16,291 bases of DNA from Pavlovales sp. CCMP2436 (GCA_026770615.1 MU631893.1:31307-47597); one strand, 5' to 3'; shown: positions 1-8,816, numbered from the stretch's first letter. Numbers and translations are program-made. The notes: generated by a model not told the origin, from the sequence alone.

Positions 1-205
1 CGTTTAGGTGGGGGCCGGGTAGTGCGAGGCCGAATACCCTGTCCTGGGCACGAGCTTTCCTGAGATACTCGGCCTCGAGGGGCTTTGCCCGGCGCGCGAC
101 GCCGGGGGGGAGGGATAGAAATATAATACTCTCAGGACACTTCTTTAAAAAAGACCCTTATTTGCCCAAATACATGGGTGAAGAATATAAGGTATCCACG
201 ATCTA

Positions 206-1052
206 TTGCCAAAATCAGTAGGCAGAGGAGTGGCTATCGCAATAATTAACTCCTTGGGAGCCAAACTTACACACACTACGTATGGCACGGACATTAACAA
301 GATTGCCGCAGGCCGCTTAATAACAGGAGATCTTACATTCCAAACACAAAACGGAGAAATAAAGACCATAGAAATCACAAGCTTCTATGTCCCATGTGAC
401 AAGAAAGACAAACAACTTTTCCTAGACATCTTAGGACCATACCTCCGAGCTCGATCCAATAGAGACGGCGTCGCCCGCATAGCAGGCGGGGACGGCAATG
501 GCATATGGGAACCAAATGAAAGGATACGTAAAGACGACACACCCAGTAACGACAATAGCGAAGAGACCAGCGCCTTTAGGACATGCATGGAAAGCTGCCT
601 AGACTTGTTTAATCAGAAACCACCAAGGTCCTTCTGCCCAGAAACTCAGCCAACACACGAATAAGCTCAAGGGAAGGCATAGGAAGGAAAGTCACGTATT
701 GACTACCTTTTTATGAACGCACATCAAGAGGAATGTGTACACCACACCTCCTATGGAACAAATTTGCGTCCTCACTGTTACAACCGAAGAAAAGGAAGTA
801 ATAAGCGTCCACTACTGGATCGAAGCCACTATCCCGCTCCATGAGCTAGGAGACATTGTCCGGCCAATACAGAGAATACATCTCCTTCCACATCGCATCA
901 AAGTGGATTTGGTAAATCCCACTGAGCGATTAGGAACGGCCGAGCTAATCCGCCCTGCATTGGAAGCTTGGTTTACTGCACTATCCCCGCAAATGCGAGG
1001 AGCATACATAGCAAAAGGAGTCCTTACGGAATTATCAGCTCCTCGCGAATGA
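206..1052 (+). pseudogene. LINE endonuclease domain, broken
   Basis: In LINEs this domain nicks target DNA to prime reverse transcription. Frame 2 from about 206 reads GRGVAIAI, then a segment with SFYVPCD, then AGGDGNGIWEP near 485-517, matching the beta strands and the GGDFN-like loop of exonuclease/endonuclease/phosphatase-fold LINE nucleases. SRIDYLFMN at about 692-718 is the usual Arg-Ile-Asp signature and is still in frame 2, past the TAA at 662-664. The reading then moves to frame 0 (735-1052), where LPHRIKVDL resembles the terminal SDH-type motif but lacks the Asp. Frame 2 upstream of 206 has stops at 179-181 and 188-190, so the N-terminus is also damaged. The first in-frame codon at 206 is TTG, and the true start is not visible. 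Confidence 0.72.
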
Positions 1053-1070
1053 CAAGCGCGCTCGCTCACC

Positions 1071-1773
1071 TTGAAAGATGCATTAGAACAATTAGTTGAT
1101 CTCACTGGTCGGACAGTTCAGGACGCCATGGGACAATCTGACCCTGAAAGACTAGGCAAAGAGCCACGACCAGGCCGTCCATGCCGAAATAAAACGTGGT
1201 CACCAGAAGCAGACCCACACGCACAAATGGATTCATGGTACAGAAAAGCATTAATCATCACAGGAGATATTATAAGCAACAAAAATGAAGAACAATATCA
1301 TCTACACGGCTGGTGGGGCTTTAATAATACATACACAAAAAAGATGGTCGATACCTTGACGCAATTTTGTCTAATAGCAGACAAACAACAAGAGGTCCTG
1401 CCTTACCACCCAGTAGCGGTCTTAAAAAATGACGAACAGGACGACGCGACCACTCTTCTAACTGGCACGGGACCCGTATCAACCCACAATAGCATCCCTT
1501 AGAATGATGACCATCCCGCAATTAGAACTCTACAAGAGCGAACTCAGAAAACGCGTGGCTATACGCTACGCCAAGTGCGACGCAGCTCAAAAAGTAGCCA
1601 ACAAAGCAGCAGATGACAGAATTCAAGATGCAACCAACACAGGCCTATTTCGAGCCGCCACCAACAATGCGAGAAGGCTCCTCTACTCACGATCCCTGGA
1701 GCAAGGGGTACACATGTTCAGACATTCGACAACAAATAAAGTCACAACAAAGCCAAAAGAAGTTATCACTTAA
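1071..1773 (+). pseudogene. LINE linker between endonuclease and RT, broken
   Basis: Coding-like sequence continues from the endonuclease in frame 0 (about 1053-1502) and then in frame 1 (1504-1773), with stops at 1500-1502 and 1771-1773. No catalytic motif was recognised. LINEs usually have a poorly conserved, charged and often helical spacer here, and the second half (LELYKSELRKRVAIRYAKC and following) fits that. The frame change lies near 1480-1504. Frame 1 then continues past the 1771 TAA straight into the reverse transcriptase, so this is one broken polyprotein rather than a set of small genes. Confidence 0.6.
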
Positions 1774-3272
1774 GTTACAGACTACACTCGAACACTACTA
1801 GGCAAAACCCCTCCCCTCCCGCCTACGGGCAAAGCATGGCAAGATCCAAGTGAATGGACTGACCTGACTAAACGCTGGACGGGCGAAGAGACAACAAATG
1901 TCCAAGCACTTGCTACTCCAAACGATCTCGTCCGCCTAATCGTTGCCAGTAAGGCACGCAGCGCTCCGGGACTAGATGGTGTACAATACCTAGCCCTAAA
2001 ACTGCTGCTACAAGCCGATAATATTGACAATCACATTGGTGAATTACACACTCTCCTAACAAACGTCCTCAACACTACGCTTAAAGAAACGACCCTACCA
2101 ACCCAACTGGGTGCATCAGAAATCGTCTACTTCTACAAGAAAGGTGATTCCACAAAACTTTCAATCTACAGAGGCCTCGCACTCCAAAGCGTCATCTACA
2201 AATTACCCGCAGCCTTCATGGCGGGACAGCTACTAGGCGCCGCAGGCAGAATGCAGCTCCTATCCGAACAACAGCTTGCGGCCAGAAAAAATGGCAGAGC
2301 AGCAGACCATGTAGCAGTGATGGCTGCAGCCATAGCTGAAGCACTGGCAGCAGGACGAGAATTACACATCATCACTTGCGACATCCAAAAGGCATTCGAC
2401 GCAGTCCCACGATACGCCCTGTGGGAGGCAATGGAACGTCACGGCTACCCACCCGAGACGGTGCGACGCGTTCGCATGCTCCACACATGCACGGGGGCAC
2501 ATGTGCGTACAGAGTACGGCAGATCAAAGCACCCGGTTCTCACTTCCATGGGGTGCAAGTAAGGCTGCCCACTCAGCCCGATCACGTATTGCTTATTTAT
2601 GAACATCCAGAACAGTCAGACGCCAGCTTGAATCCCTATCAGTGCTTATTTATGAACATGCTTCACCGCCAGCTGGATAAGCAGCCAGGTAGCTACCAAC
2701 CGACTCCACCACCAGGCCACACTCACAGAAAGGCGTGCAACCCTCTTAAATACCAGGCATACATGGACGATTTAGCACTCTTTGCAGAAAATGCATGCAC
2801 TGCACAGGCCATGATAGGAGCAGACCGCTTCCTTGCGGCCTACACCATGGAGTTCAACGCCAAGAAGTGCTATCACATCTCGATACTATCTAAGTTGCCA
2901 GAGCACTGGGGACCCAAACCACCAGTTCAGACAGTCAGTGACGATCAAGGAAACCCCACCCAGAAAGCCTGCATCTGCCTACCATCAAGGGATACAAACT
3001 CCCCACACATAGAGGTGCCCCAGACGCCAAAGGACAAAACTTTTGAATACCTGGGACACCTCCTAACCATCAACGGCAAGTGGCAGGCCCAGGAACGTAA
3101 ACTCCTGATTAAGATAGCACAGGCCATGGGAAAGGTGCACCTTGCCTCGAGCAAAGGGGCATGCCACACCCTTTGGGTAGCCAAGCTGTCCAACCATGAC
3201 GTAGCGTCAATACTACCATGGGAGCATCAGACTTATCTAATGATTTCCTGTCCACGATGCTCACAGCAATAG
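1774..3272 (+). pseudogene. LINE reverse transcriptase, broken
   Basis: The conserved RT blocks appear in order: APGLDG (about 1963-1980), YFYKKGD then YRGLALQS (about 2128-2190), DIQKAFDAV with the first catalytic Asp (about 2380-2406), GCK-stop-GCPLSPI (about 2551-2586), AYMDDLALF with the catalytic Asp pair (about 2758-2784), MEFNAKKC (about 2850-2873) and FEYLGHLL (about 3040-3063). LINE RTs normally have Gln between GCK and GCPLSP. Here that codon is TAA at 2560-2562, consistent with a C-to-T change from CAA. Frame 1 is used up to about 2630 and frame 0 from about 2643. A 53-bp offset between two copies of a 17-bp repeat accounts for this change. The catalytic residues survive, but the gene is non-functional. 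Confidence 0.88.
2590..2659 (+). repeat. 17-bp direct repeat inside the RT, 53 bp apart
   Basis: The 17 bases tgcttatttatgaacat occur at 2590-2606 and again at 2643-2659. They encode CLFMN just after the GCPLSPI block. The RT frame changes from 1 to 0 exactly across this repeat, and 53 bp is 2 modulo 3, so an insertion or imperfect tandem duplication between the copies explains the frame change without any other indel. Confidence 0.75.
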
Positions 3273-4159
3273 TAGAGGCCACGCGCCTTCGCTGCACAAT
3301 AGGGCCCCATGTAGCAAGAGAACGCCTGTGCGGCCCCCCTGAACGCGATGGCCTAGGCCTGGTGGACCCGCGTGCCCAAAACAGGAGGGAAAAAGTATCA
3401 GCCATGCTGCGCCTTCTCAACTCACCCGCGGAATCCGCAACGCATGCCCTAGCGGCACATGCATTTATTATCGCCCAAAACGGGCCCGCGAGACAAGCTA
3501 AGGCAAAAACGATGCCCACCGCAAGGGGGGCGATCAAAAGTCGTTCCGAAGCACCCCAGGGGGAAGAAAAATGGAATATATTCGAGAACTATGCATGCCT
3601 GCAGACAACACCTATGGGTGAGCTCACCCCTGTCCTACTATGGCCAGGCCTAGGCGCCACCCGCCATGCAAAATCCAAAGTGGCTTTGGTCACCCTAGCA
3701 TCAATGAGCGCCGGTAGTGTACTAAACTTGGCATAACTGCATACCGCAAGCAATGACCCCAACTTAAGTGACACAGACAGACAATTGACAGCCATAAGTG
3801 CAGCCGAAGAAGATATATTAAGGACATGCGGCAGCGCTATGAGGGACACGCTTAGTGATCTTCAAAATGCCTTACCGATGCATGCAAAGACGTTTGCAGT
3901 AGCAAAAGCAGCCAAGACCCTGTTCACACAGGAATATAGGCCAACATTTAGGCGATTAAAACACCCGGAGCAGCTGGAAATATTACGGGAAATCCTGCCC
4001 GCACTCACGTCGGCATTATGCGGACCTATGTTCTTCCGGTTCGTCACACGCCACACAACACTCATACATGCACTCAGACACCAACCACCGACAGCGGAGA
4101 AACCACAATTGTGCACCCCACATGTCGGGGTCGACGGTTCATTTATCAATCAAACCTGA
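3218..4159 (+). pseudogene. LINE region between RT and RNase H, broken
   Basis: Frame 2 continues the polyprotein after a 1-base frame change near 3218 (the YGAS-type motif expected after the RT thumb reads MGAS here). ERDGLGLVDP at about 3340-3369 and the following basic helix resemble the conserved GLGL segment found downstream of LINE RT domains. A single TAA at 3734-3736 interrupts the frame, and reading then resumes to 4159. The stretch ends in HVGVDGS (about 4121-4141), the first beta strand of RNase H with its catalytic Asp. The frame then shifts again into the next segment. Confidence 0.65.
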
Positions 4160-5269
4160 TGGAAACGGCGAGGCTCGAGCAGCCGGTGCGGCGTGCTTTT
4201 ACGTACTCCCATCACACCACATCCGCGGCACGACACATGCCCCAGGAGCACATATCCTCACCTGCACATTCTCAGGCGATCCGGTTGTCAACACAGAATG
4301 CAATGCGGTCACAACGGCCTTACAAGCACTGACTCACGAGCAAGAGCTATTCATCGGATGGGACCATGACACAGGCGTAAAACGCCTAGACTGGCACAGA
4401 CGGCACCTAGACCGCATTCCCCTACCACACGGGTTGAGGGATCCCTCGAGCTATGATGCAAACCCTCACTTCTGCCGCCTACTCAGCCTCAAACAACGTG
4501 ACGAGGCGCACGGACGCTACAGGAACGCGACTCACACGGCGGCTCATACCAAATCCGATGATGAAGTAGCCAGAATTCTACATACCCCGGGAGCGGTACG
4601 TCACGATGAAGCCTCGAGAGCTAGAATAGTGTCAGCAGAGGCGCTAAAGAAAGTGACTCGGCTCTTCATTTCCACACTAGGCGACAACTGGCGCAGCCAG
4701 GCTGATTTGCCTCCCCACCTCCAACCCCCAGCTGTCGTAAAGCTCGTGCAGAACGCATTGAGCGACTGGGGCTAAAGGCAGTAGCAGTACACAGAGAAGC
4801 CGCCACAGTACAGCTCACAAAAAACACGCTCACGGCTCATTGCTGGGCAATAGCGGCCACTGCGACAGGAAACATCATCACATCCGACCAACGAGCAGCA
4901 CGCCATGCGCTAATAGACAGAGTTGCGAGGGATCGCCTAGAGAAGAGAGGCCCATGTACTCGGTCAACCCCACTAGACAACGGCAAACAGTTAGTTAGTT
5001 TACATGGTTACACGGAGGTCACGGCAGTGTACACCCCTGGGTTTTGATCTGGCCCTGTACCTTTCCTCTACAATGGGTACGAAGTGCACCGCGATGGACT
5101 CGCCACATATGCTACAAGACAGTCAGAGGCACCTCGCCGGAGGCGTATTTTTTAAGGGCCTTTTTTTGACGCATTTCGGCATATCCACCGCATCACAACC
5201 CACACTGGAGCCCAGGAGCGGAGGCACCGCCCCCGCCCCCTGCCGCTCCTGCCTACACTGAACTCATAA
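4068..5269 (+). pseudogene. LINE RNase H domain and C-terminal tail, broken
   Basis: RNase H removes the RNA strand from the RNA/DNA hybrid. After the Asp of GVDGS (previous frame), frame 0 continues with NGEARAAGAACFYV, then NTECNAVTTALQAL (catalytic Glu, about 4287-4328), GWDHDTGVKRLDW (Asp, about 4357-4395) and HTAAHTKSDDEVARI (His and last Asp, about 4533-4577). All four catalytic positions of the fold can therefore be placed. Frame 0 stops at 4773-4775. From about 4745 frame 2 carries a plausible tail (ERLGLKAVAVHREAATVQL and on) through stops at 5045 and 5153 to a TAA at 5267-5269. The shift near 4150 lies inside RNase H, so the domain is dead. Confidence 0.72.
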
Positions 5270-5273
5270 ACTA

Positions 5274-5295
5274 GGGTGGGGGCTGCACCCCACCC
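5274..5295 (+). other. Stem-loop just after the LINE coding end
   Basis: gggtgggg (5274-5281) pairs perfectly with ccccaccc (5288-5295) around a 6-base loop, five bases after the last LINE-like stop codon. Many LINE RTs recognise a 3' UTR hairpin, so this is a candidate recognition structure. It could also be a chance GC-rich palindrome. Confidence 0.35.
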
Positions 5296-5360
5296 CCACA
5301 CTGGCGCCAACGCCGGTCGGCACCCAAGGATAGATATTCCTGCCCGGTTAAAGGATGTAC

Positions 5361-5497
5361 AGCACATGAGGTCGGTCAGCGCGCCTGTTAAAAGTAGTCG
5401 TCAATTGTCGTGTGTCTTATCAGCCTCAGTGGTGGGAACGGTATCCGTGTGCTTTCCAAAGGTCCCTTGACCCGAGTGTTTCTCAACACTTGGGTCC
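5361..5497 (-). repeat. Dispersed repeat family, copy C
   Basis: Read on the - strand, this copy matches copy A at 6300-6430. Shared blocks include the complement of gaggtcggtcagcgcgc (5368-5384), the segment around gtcgtgtg, cggtatccgtgtgct (5439-5453) and the AGTGTT/AACACT hairpin near 5475-5491. It differs from copy A by scattered substitutions and small indels, and it stops just past the hairpin, so the outer end seen in copies A and B (the taaacgtccg side) is missing. Confidence 0.7.
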
Positions 5498-5594
5498 GGC
5501 GAAGACAGAAGAAATGCTCTGACGTATCCTGTGGGTGCGCTGACGTAAAGTGTGTAAATATCTAGAAATACGTCCGTCCCCTGACAGGTCTCTA

Positions 5595-5655
5595 CCGAAC
5601 CCAAGTGTTGAGAAACACTCGGATCAAGGGACCTTTGCAGAGCACACGGATACCG
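5595..5655 (+). repeat. Dispersed repeat family, copy D (short)
   Basis: This short copy has the hairpin agtgttgagaaacact, then a diverged middle segment and gcacacggataccg, in the same orientation as copies A and B. Together with copy C it forms an inverted repeat: 5439-5499 pairs with 5595-5655 over about 61 bp with only a few mismatches, around a 95-bp centre. No target duplication is visible at 5438/5656. Confidence 0.7.
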
Positions 5656-5800
5656 AGAGTATCCAACACGATCTAAGGCAGTTCGTATCCAACCCGGCTT
5701 AGAATTGTACCTGAACCGAAATTCGTATCCACACGCGCCTTTCAGAGTATCGTATCCACACAACTCGCAAAACGTATCGTAATGAAATACGTATCCCAAA
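5645..5800 (+). repeat. Cluster of GTATCC-type motifs
   Basis: The hexamer gtatcc recurs after copy D at roughly 27-40 bp intervals (near 5659, 5686, 5722, 5748 and 5790), usually as cgtatcc followed by a short A/C-rich run. The same hexamer is the complement of the ggatac block at the end of the dispersed repeat. The intervening sequence is not conserved. I see no gene here, and an open frame on the opposite strand across this area is a shadow of the repeat. Confidence 0.45.
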
Positions 5801-5902
5801 AGTGCTCTCACATACCCAGTGGTGTTCCTTTACCCACGCCAGGCTCTTAAATCGTACCCAGCACAGGCGCGGTTCACGCGGCCGCTCGGCGCGAGTGCGG
5901 CC

Positions 5903-6013
5903 ATGCTCAACTGCTTGCTGCGCGCAGGCGGGCGCAGCCTGCTCGGCGCGGCGCGGCTTGTCTTCGCGCAGAATAGCGAGCCAACTTCGGTGATATTTGC
6001 CCGCGCGACGTAA
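5903..6013 (+). other. Small ORF resembling an organelle presequence
   Basis: A GC-rich island (about 5865-6010) between repetitive sequences holds a 36-residue ORF starting at an ATG with a good context (gcggccatgc). It begins MLNCLLRAGGRSLLGAARLV: leucine, arginine, alanine and serine rich with no acidic residues, as in mitochondrial targeting peptides. No downstream exon is recognisable. It may be a captured or orphaned first exon, possibly with a GT donor near 5990, or simply chance in GC-rich DNA. Confidence 0.2.
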
Positions 6014-6245
6014 TACAGATAGATGGAAGCAAAGAATCAAAGCGTGCCTCACTTGTTTTATAATATTTAAATACTACATAGTGGGGAAAATGATGTCATG
6101 TAAATAAATGGGGGGGACTCTGACTGAGGGTCTGGCTATATATTATTTCTTCCTTTCGAGTCATGAGGGTCTGGCTGTGTGAGGAGTCAATCAAGCTGAT
6201 ATTTGAGCTCGACAGAATTAAATTTTATAATAGTTCATGTATCTA
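6014..6245. other. AT-rich spacer, no gene seen
   Basis: This stretch is markedly AT-richer than its neighbours and has no coding signal. The phrase tgagggtctggct occurs twice, about 40 bp apart (near 6125 and 6165). It ends at the start of dispersed repeat copy A. Confidence 0.5.
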
Positions 6246-6430
6246 GTGTAAGTTTATAGTTAAACGTCCGTTCCCAAGGGGATCACACTGGATTTAAGTG
6301 TTGAAAAAACACTCAGAACCAGGGAACCACCCGGAGCACACGGATACCGTCCCCACCGCTGATCAGTTCAGGCACACGACGATCGACGACTGACGACTCT
6401 CGACTAGCGCGCTGACCGACCTCCACTGCT
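6246..6430 (+). repeat. Dispersed repeat family, copy A
   Basis: This copy is nearly the same as 16154-16291 (copy B). Shared blocks include gtgtaagttt, agttaaacgtccgt, the hairpin formed by agtgtt and aacact around a short A-rich loop (about 6297-6315), and gagcacacggataccgtccc then accgctgatcagttcag (about 6333-6371). Its right part, to about 6430, is matched by copy C in inverse orientation, so the unit is at least 180 bp. No protein-coding content was recognised. The orientation is the same as copy B, which lies directly after the dolichyldiphosphatase stop. Confidence 0.78.
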
Positions 6431-6728
6431 CTCCCTCGCGTCGTCTGAAAATGCAGCGCCGTCTGCGAACGCGGCCCACCTTCGCACATCTCAAACGTTA
6501 CCTCCTGACTAGCCTGACTCGCATATGTTGAGATTTTTACCCGGGGGGCAAAAACCACAAATATGCGTGGCTTATTTTTTGGCCCGCTTTATCCCACTCC
6601 TTGACGAGGGTGGGCCTCGGGCGCAGGGCTTTGAGTTGCGGGGTGTAGCGGGCTTGCTGGCTAATGTTTGCGTTTTGAAGACTTTTTTGAGCTTCTGGCT
6701 CATGTTTGGATTTAGGTTTTTTGTCGCC
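6431..6728. other. Non-coding stretch beyond copy A
   Basis: No convincing gene. An ATG at 6451 opens only 26 codons (MQRRLRTRPTFAHLKRYLL...), arginine rich. The rest, up to the end of the - strand gene at 6729, contains short T-rich runs and would be the 3' flank of that gene. Complement AATAA-like runs near 6570 could serve as its polyadenylation area. Confidence 0.3.
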
Positions 6729-7895
6729 CTAGTGGTGTGACAGCCTAGGTGACTGGCCGGTTTCAAAGGCCCGTTTGGTTGCTGAGCGCAGTGTGCGTGA
6801 GTGGTGCATGAATATGACGGACTTGTCATGGATCAGTGCGTGCATGCGTGACGGGCCTGCTGCGGATTCGTGGTTTATGGCGGGACTGGCTGGTCCTGTT
6901 TTGGGTTCGGTGGGACTGGCTGCTCCTGGTAGTAATGAGGTTTTGGTTCGAGACGGTCTCTGGTTGCGTTTTTCCACGTTTGATGTGCGTAAGCGTTGCT
7001 GGCCTCTGCTGGGCCTGAGGGTGGACTTAGGCTGCATTGAGGGTGTGGTCGAGTTTACACCTGTTAATGAATCTTCATTATTCGTAGGTTGGTTGCGCAT
7101 CTGGCGTTTTCGTTTGGCAGGAGTGGTCAGTGCACTGGTGTCCGTTGGGGATATGGGCTCTTGCTGCATAGGTGGTATGGCCGTTGGGGATATGGGCTCA
7201 TACTGAGCGATGCTGTCCGTTGGGGGTATGGGCTCATTCCGCGGAAATGGTATAGCGTTTTGGGCTCTGCTGTCCGTTAGGGGAATGGGCCCATACTGCA
7301 CAGGTGGTATGGCCGCTGGTGCTTCGTTTTGGGCTATGGTGTCTGTTGGGGGTATGGGCTCATACTGCATAGGAGGTAAGGCTGATGGTTCATTGTTCTG
7401 AGCTATGTTGTCCGTTGGGGGTATGGGCTCATATTGTATAGGTGGTGTGGCCGCTGGTGCTTTGTTTTGAGCGATGCTGTCTGTTGGGGGTATGGGCTCA
7501 TACTGCATAGGTGGTAAGGCTGATGGTTCCTTGTTTTGAGCAATGCCGTCCATTGAAAGTATGGGCTCGTATTGTGTAGGTGGTATGGCCGCTGATGCTG
7601 TGTTTTGATTCAATTTCCTTGCTGCCCGCTCGGCGGTCTGGGCGGCCCACATGGCTACCTTAAACTTATACGCGTCGCATAGAGATAGATTGTCCTTGGT
7701 TGACGCCGCTGATGCTTCGATTGCCGCTTCGCGTGATTTGTGCATTCTGAGGCTATGTCGTAGGAGAGTGTAGTGTAAGTCGCCGGGCTTGGGTACGTCA
7801 CCGGTGTCCACGTCCTTCTTTCTGAGCTCTTCTTTGACACTTAATCCTACCCTTCCGGTGAAGTAGTCCGGTCGGGATATCATGTGTGTCGCCAT
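6729..7895 (-). pseudogene. Proline-rich repeat protein, probable retroelement tail
   Basis: From the first ATG at 7893-7895 (MATHMISRPDYFTGR) this frame gives 388 residues. It has three parts: an N-terminal stretch of about 110 residues with no motif I recognise, a run of 23-residue repeats of the type AIPPMQYEPIPPTDSIAQN, and a basic Ser/Thr/Pro-rich tail with KRKRQ. The frame is open upstream to at least 7985 and overlaps the - strand zinc-knuckle frame. LSRAWDP there joins AKSKSMATHM here if one base is adjusted near 7915, so the two are probably one gene with a frameshift. It could instead be a separate host gene, since no enzyme domain is present. The long + strand open frames across it are mirror images of the repeats. 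Confidence 0.5.
7135..7600 (-). repeat. 69-bp (23-residue) coding tandem repeats, alternating subtypes
   Basis: Five full 69-bp units and degenerate partial ones encode PP-x-QYEPIPPTD-x-IAQN modules. The junction alternates between EP-SALPP and AP-AATPP/AAIPP types, giving a 138-bp higher-order period. Towards the C-terminal end the units are truncated (QYEPISPT, MQQEPISPTDTS). The period is a multiple of three, so the frame is kept. This suggests that the peptide was under selection while the array expanded, or that only in-frame changes survived. Confidence 0.85.
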
Positions 7896-8431
7896 TGATT
7901 TTGATTTGGCGGGTCCCAGGCGCGGGACAGTTCCTTGCCGAGAGAGCGGTGGAGGTCGTGGCGGTGCTTTTCCGTTGCCGAGCACTCGTGGTATAGGTTA
8001 TGCTTTGTGTCTTGTGAATTAGGTGCTTTGCATAGAGGGCAGGTGAGGCCCATTGTTTCGGACTTCCCGTCGATGGTAATTGTAGTGGTGGCCATCGCCG
8101 GAAATTCTGCTGCCCACTCGGCATTGTGGCGGTATGATCCGAGTATCAATCTGGCCATGTGTTTGGTGTACTTTTCCGTGGGTCGCTGCTGCCCCCTAAC
8201 TCGTGGGAGACGCAGAGCAGTCGTGCTCTCTTGTAACCACATGGCTTCTACACTGGCCATTCTACCTACGCCGGGGGCATGTTTGACGGTAACCGAGTGC
8301 CGACACTTGCAGGCCGACACACCAGTCGAAATGTCCTCCTCTATCAAGCTCAAGCTCGCGTGTGCGCCATGCCTCCTCCGCAAACCGCCATTGTCCTCCA
8401 CTTTTTGTCCGCCATGGCCTCCCCTTTCCAA
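7880..8431 (-). pseudogene. Zinc-knuckle fragment, probable retroelement C-terminus
   Basis: This open frame of 183 codons begins at a TTG, so its true start is not known. Its distinctive part is CPLCKAPNSQDTKHNLYHEC (about 7982-8041), a C-x2-C-x9-H-x3-H-x-C arrangement followed by a helix rich in His, Arg and Leu. A Cys/His knuckle of this kind, followed by LHRSL-like text, is common at the C-terminal end of LINE polyproteins, after RT and RNase H. The preceding HMARLILGSYRHNAEWAAEF also reads as protein. The frame ends at 7880, but the neighbouring frame continues it (see 6729-7895). Upstream, the MITE inserted at 8533 separates it from whatever coded further 5'. No RT or RNase H motif is visible in the remaining 8432-8532. 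Confidence 0.45.
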
Positions 8432-8620
8432 ACCCGCGTGTGTGCGATGCCTTCTCCATCCAGACCATCAACCGCCTCGCGCTTTCCAATGCCGCAGGAT
8501 TGCCGGAAACGCGTGCGTATCCGACTGGCTGTGGGTCGAAATCCGAATTATTGGCGAGTGCTGGGGGAAAACGCAAAAAAATCCGATGAAAATCATCCGA
8601 AGTAATTCACGAACCGGAGG

Positions 8621-8722
8621 TGGTGCACAAAAGTTAGTTGCGGATTCGTGAATGGGGCGCCGCCCCATTTACGAATCCGCAGCCGCCCCATTCACGAATC
8701 CGCAACTAACTTTTGTGCACCA
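8621..8722. repeat. Nested palindrome in the MITE
   Basis: Arms of 38 bp (8621-8658 and 8685-8722) are perfect complements, from tggtgcacaaaagttagttg inward to ggggc. The 26-bp centre holds a third, partial copy of the ccccatttacgaatccgc arm, so two alternative hairpins are possible. A related but shorter palindrome occupies the same place in the large transposon (9170-9238), which suggests a role such as transposase binding or replication, or simply fold-back instability. Confidence 0.9.
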
Positions 8723-8816
8723 CTTCGGGAACCATGACTTTCTTTTCGTTTCCGAACGCGGAGAATCGGAAATGTTAATTACCTTTAGTATGTTCTCGAC
8801 CCCAGAGGCACACGAG

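Larger units (their letters stand above)
1..5300 (+). mobile_element. Degenerate non-LTR (LINE-type) retrotransposon, EN-RT-RNase H
   Basis: One element explains this whole stretch. An AP-endonuclease-like domain, a reverse transcriptase with a YMDD centre and an RNase H domain follow each other on the + strand in the order known for LINEs that carry RNase H. The reading frame moves through frames 2, 0, 1, 0, 2, 0 and 2, with extra in-frame stops (for example 662-664, 1050-1052, 1771-1773, 2560-2562, 3734-3736, 5045-5047, 5153-5155), so no intact protein can be made. The last coding-like stretch ends at a TAA at 5267-5269. I could not fix either end: no poly-A tail or target duplication is evident, and the 5' end may lie left of the window. 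The absence of LTRs and integrase argues against an LTR element. Confidence 0.85.

Noticed and set aside
1..5300. LTR retrotransposon or viral polymerase as source of the RT
   Set aside because: An AP-type endonuclease precedes the RT, RNase H follows it, and no integrase, protease or LTR is visible, which is the LINE order.
7135..7600. CRISPR-like array
   Set aside because: The 69-bp units are contiguous coding repeats without unique spacers, in a eukaryotic context.
6775..8651. + strand open frames across the repeat array and zinc-knuckle region
   Set aside because: They mirror the 69-bp coding repeats and the - strand gene. The peptide repeats and the Cys/His motif make sense only on the - strand.
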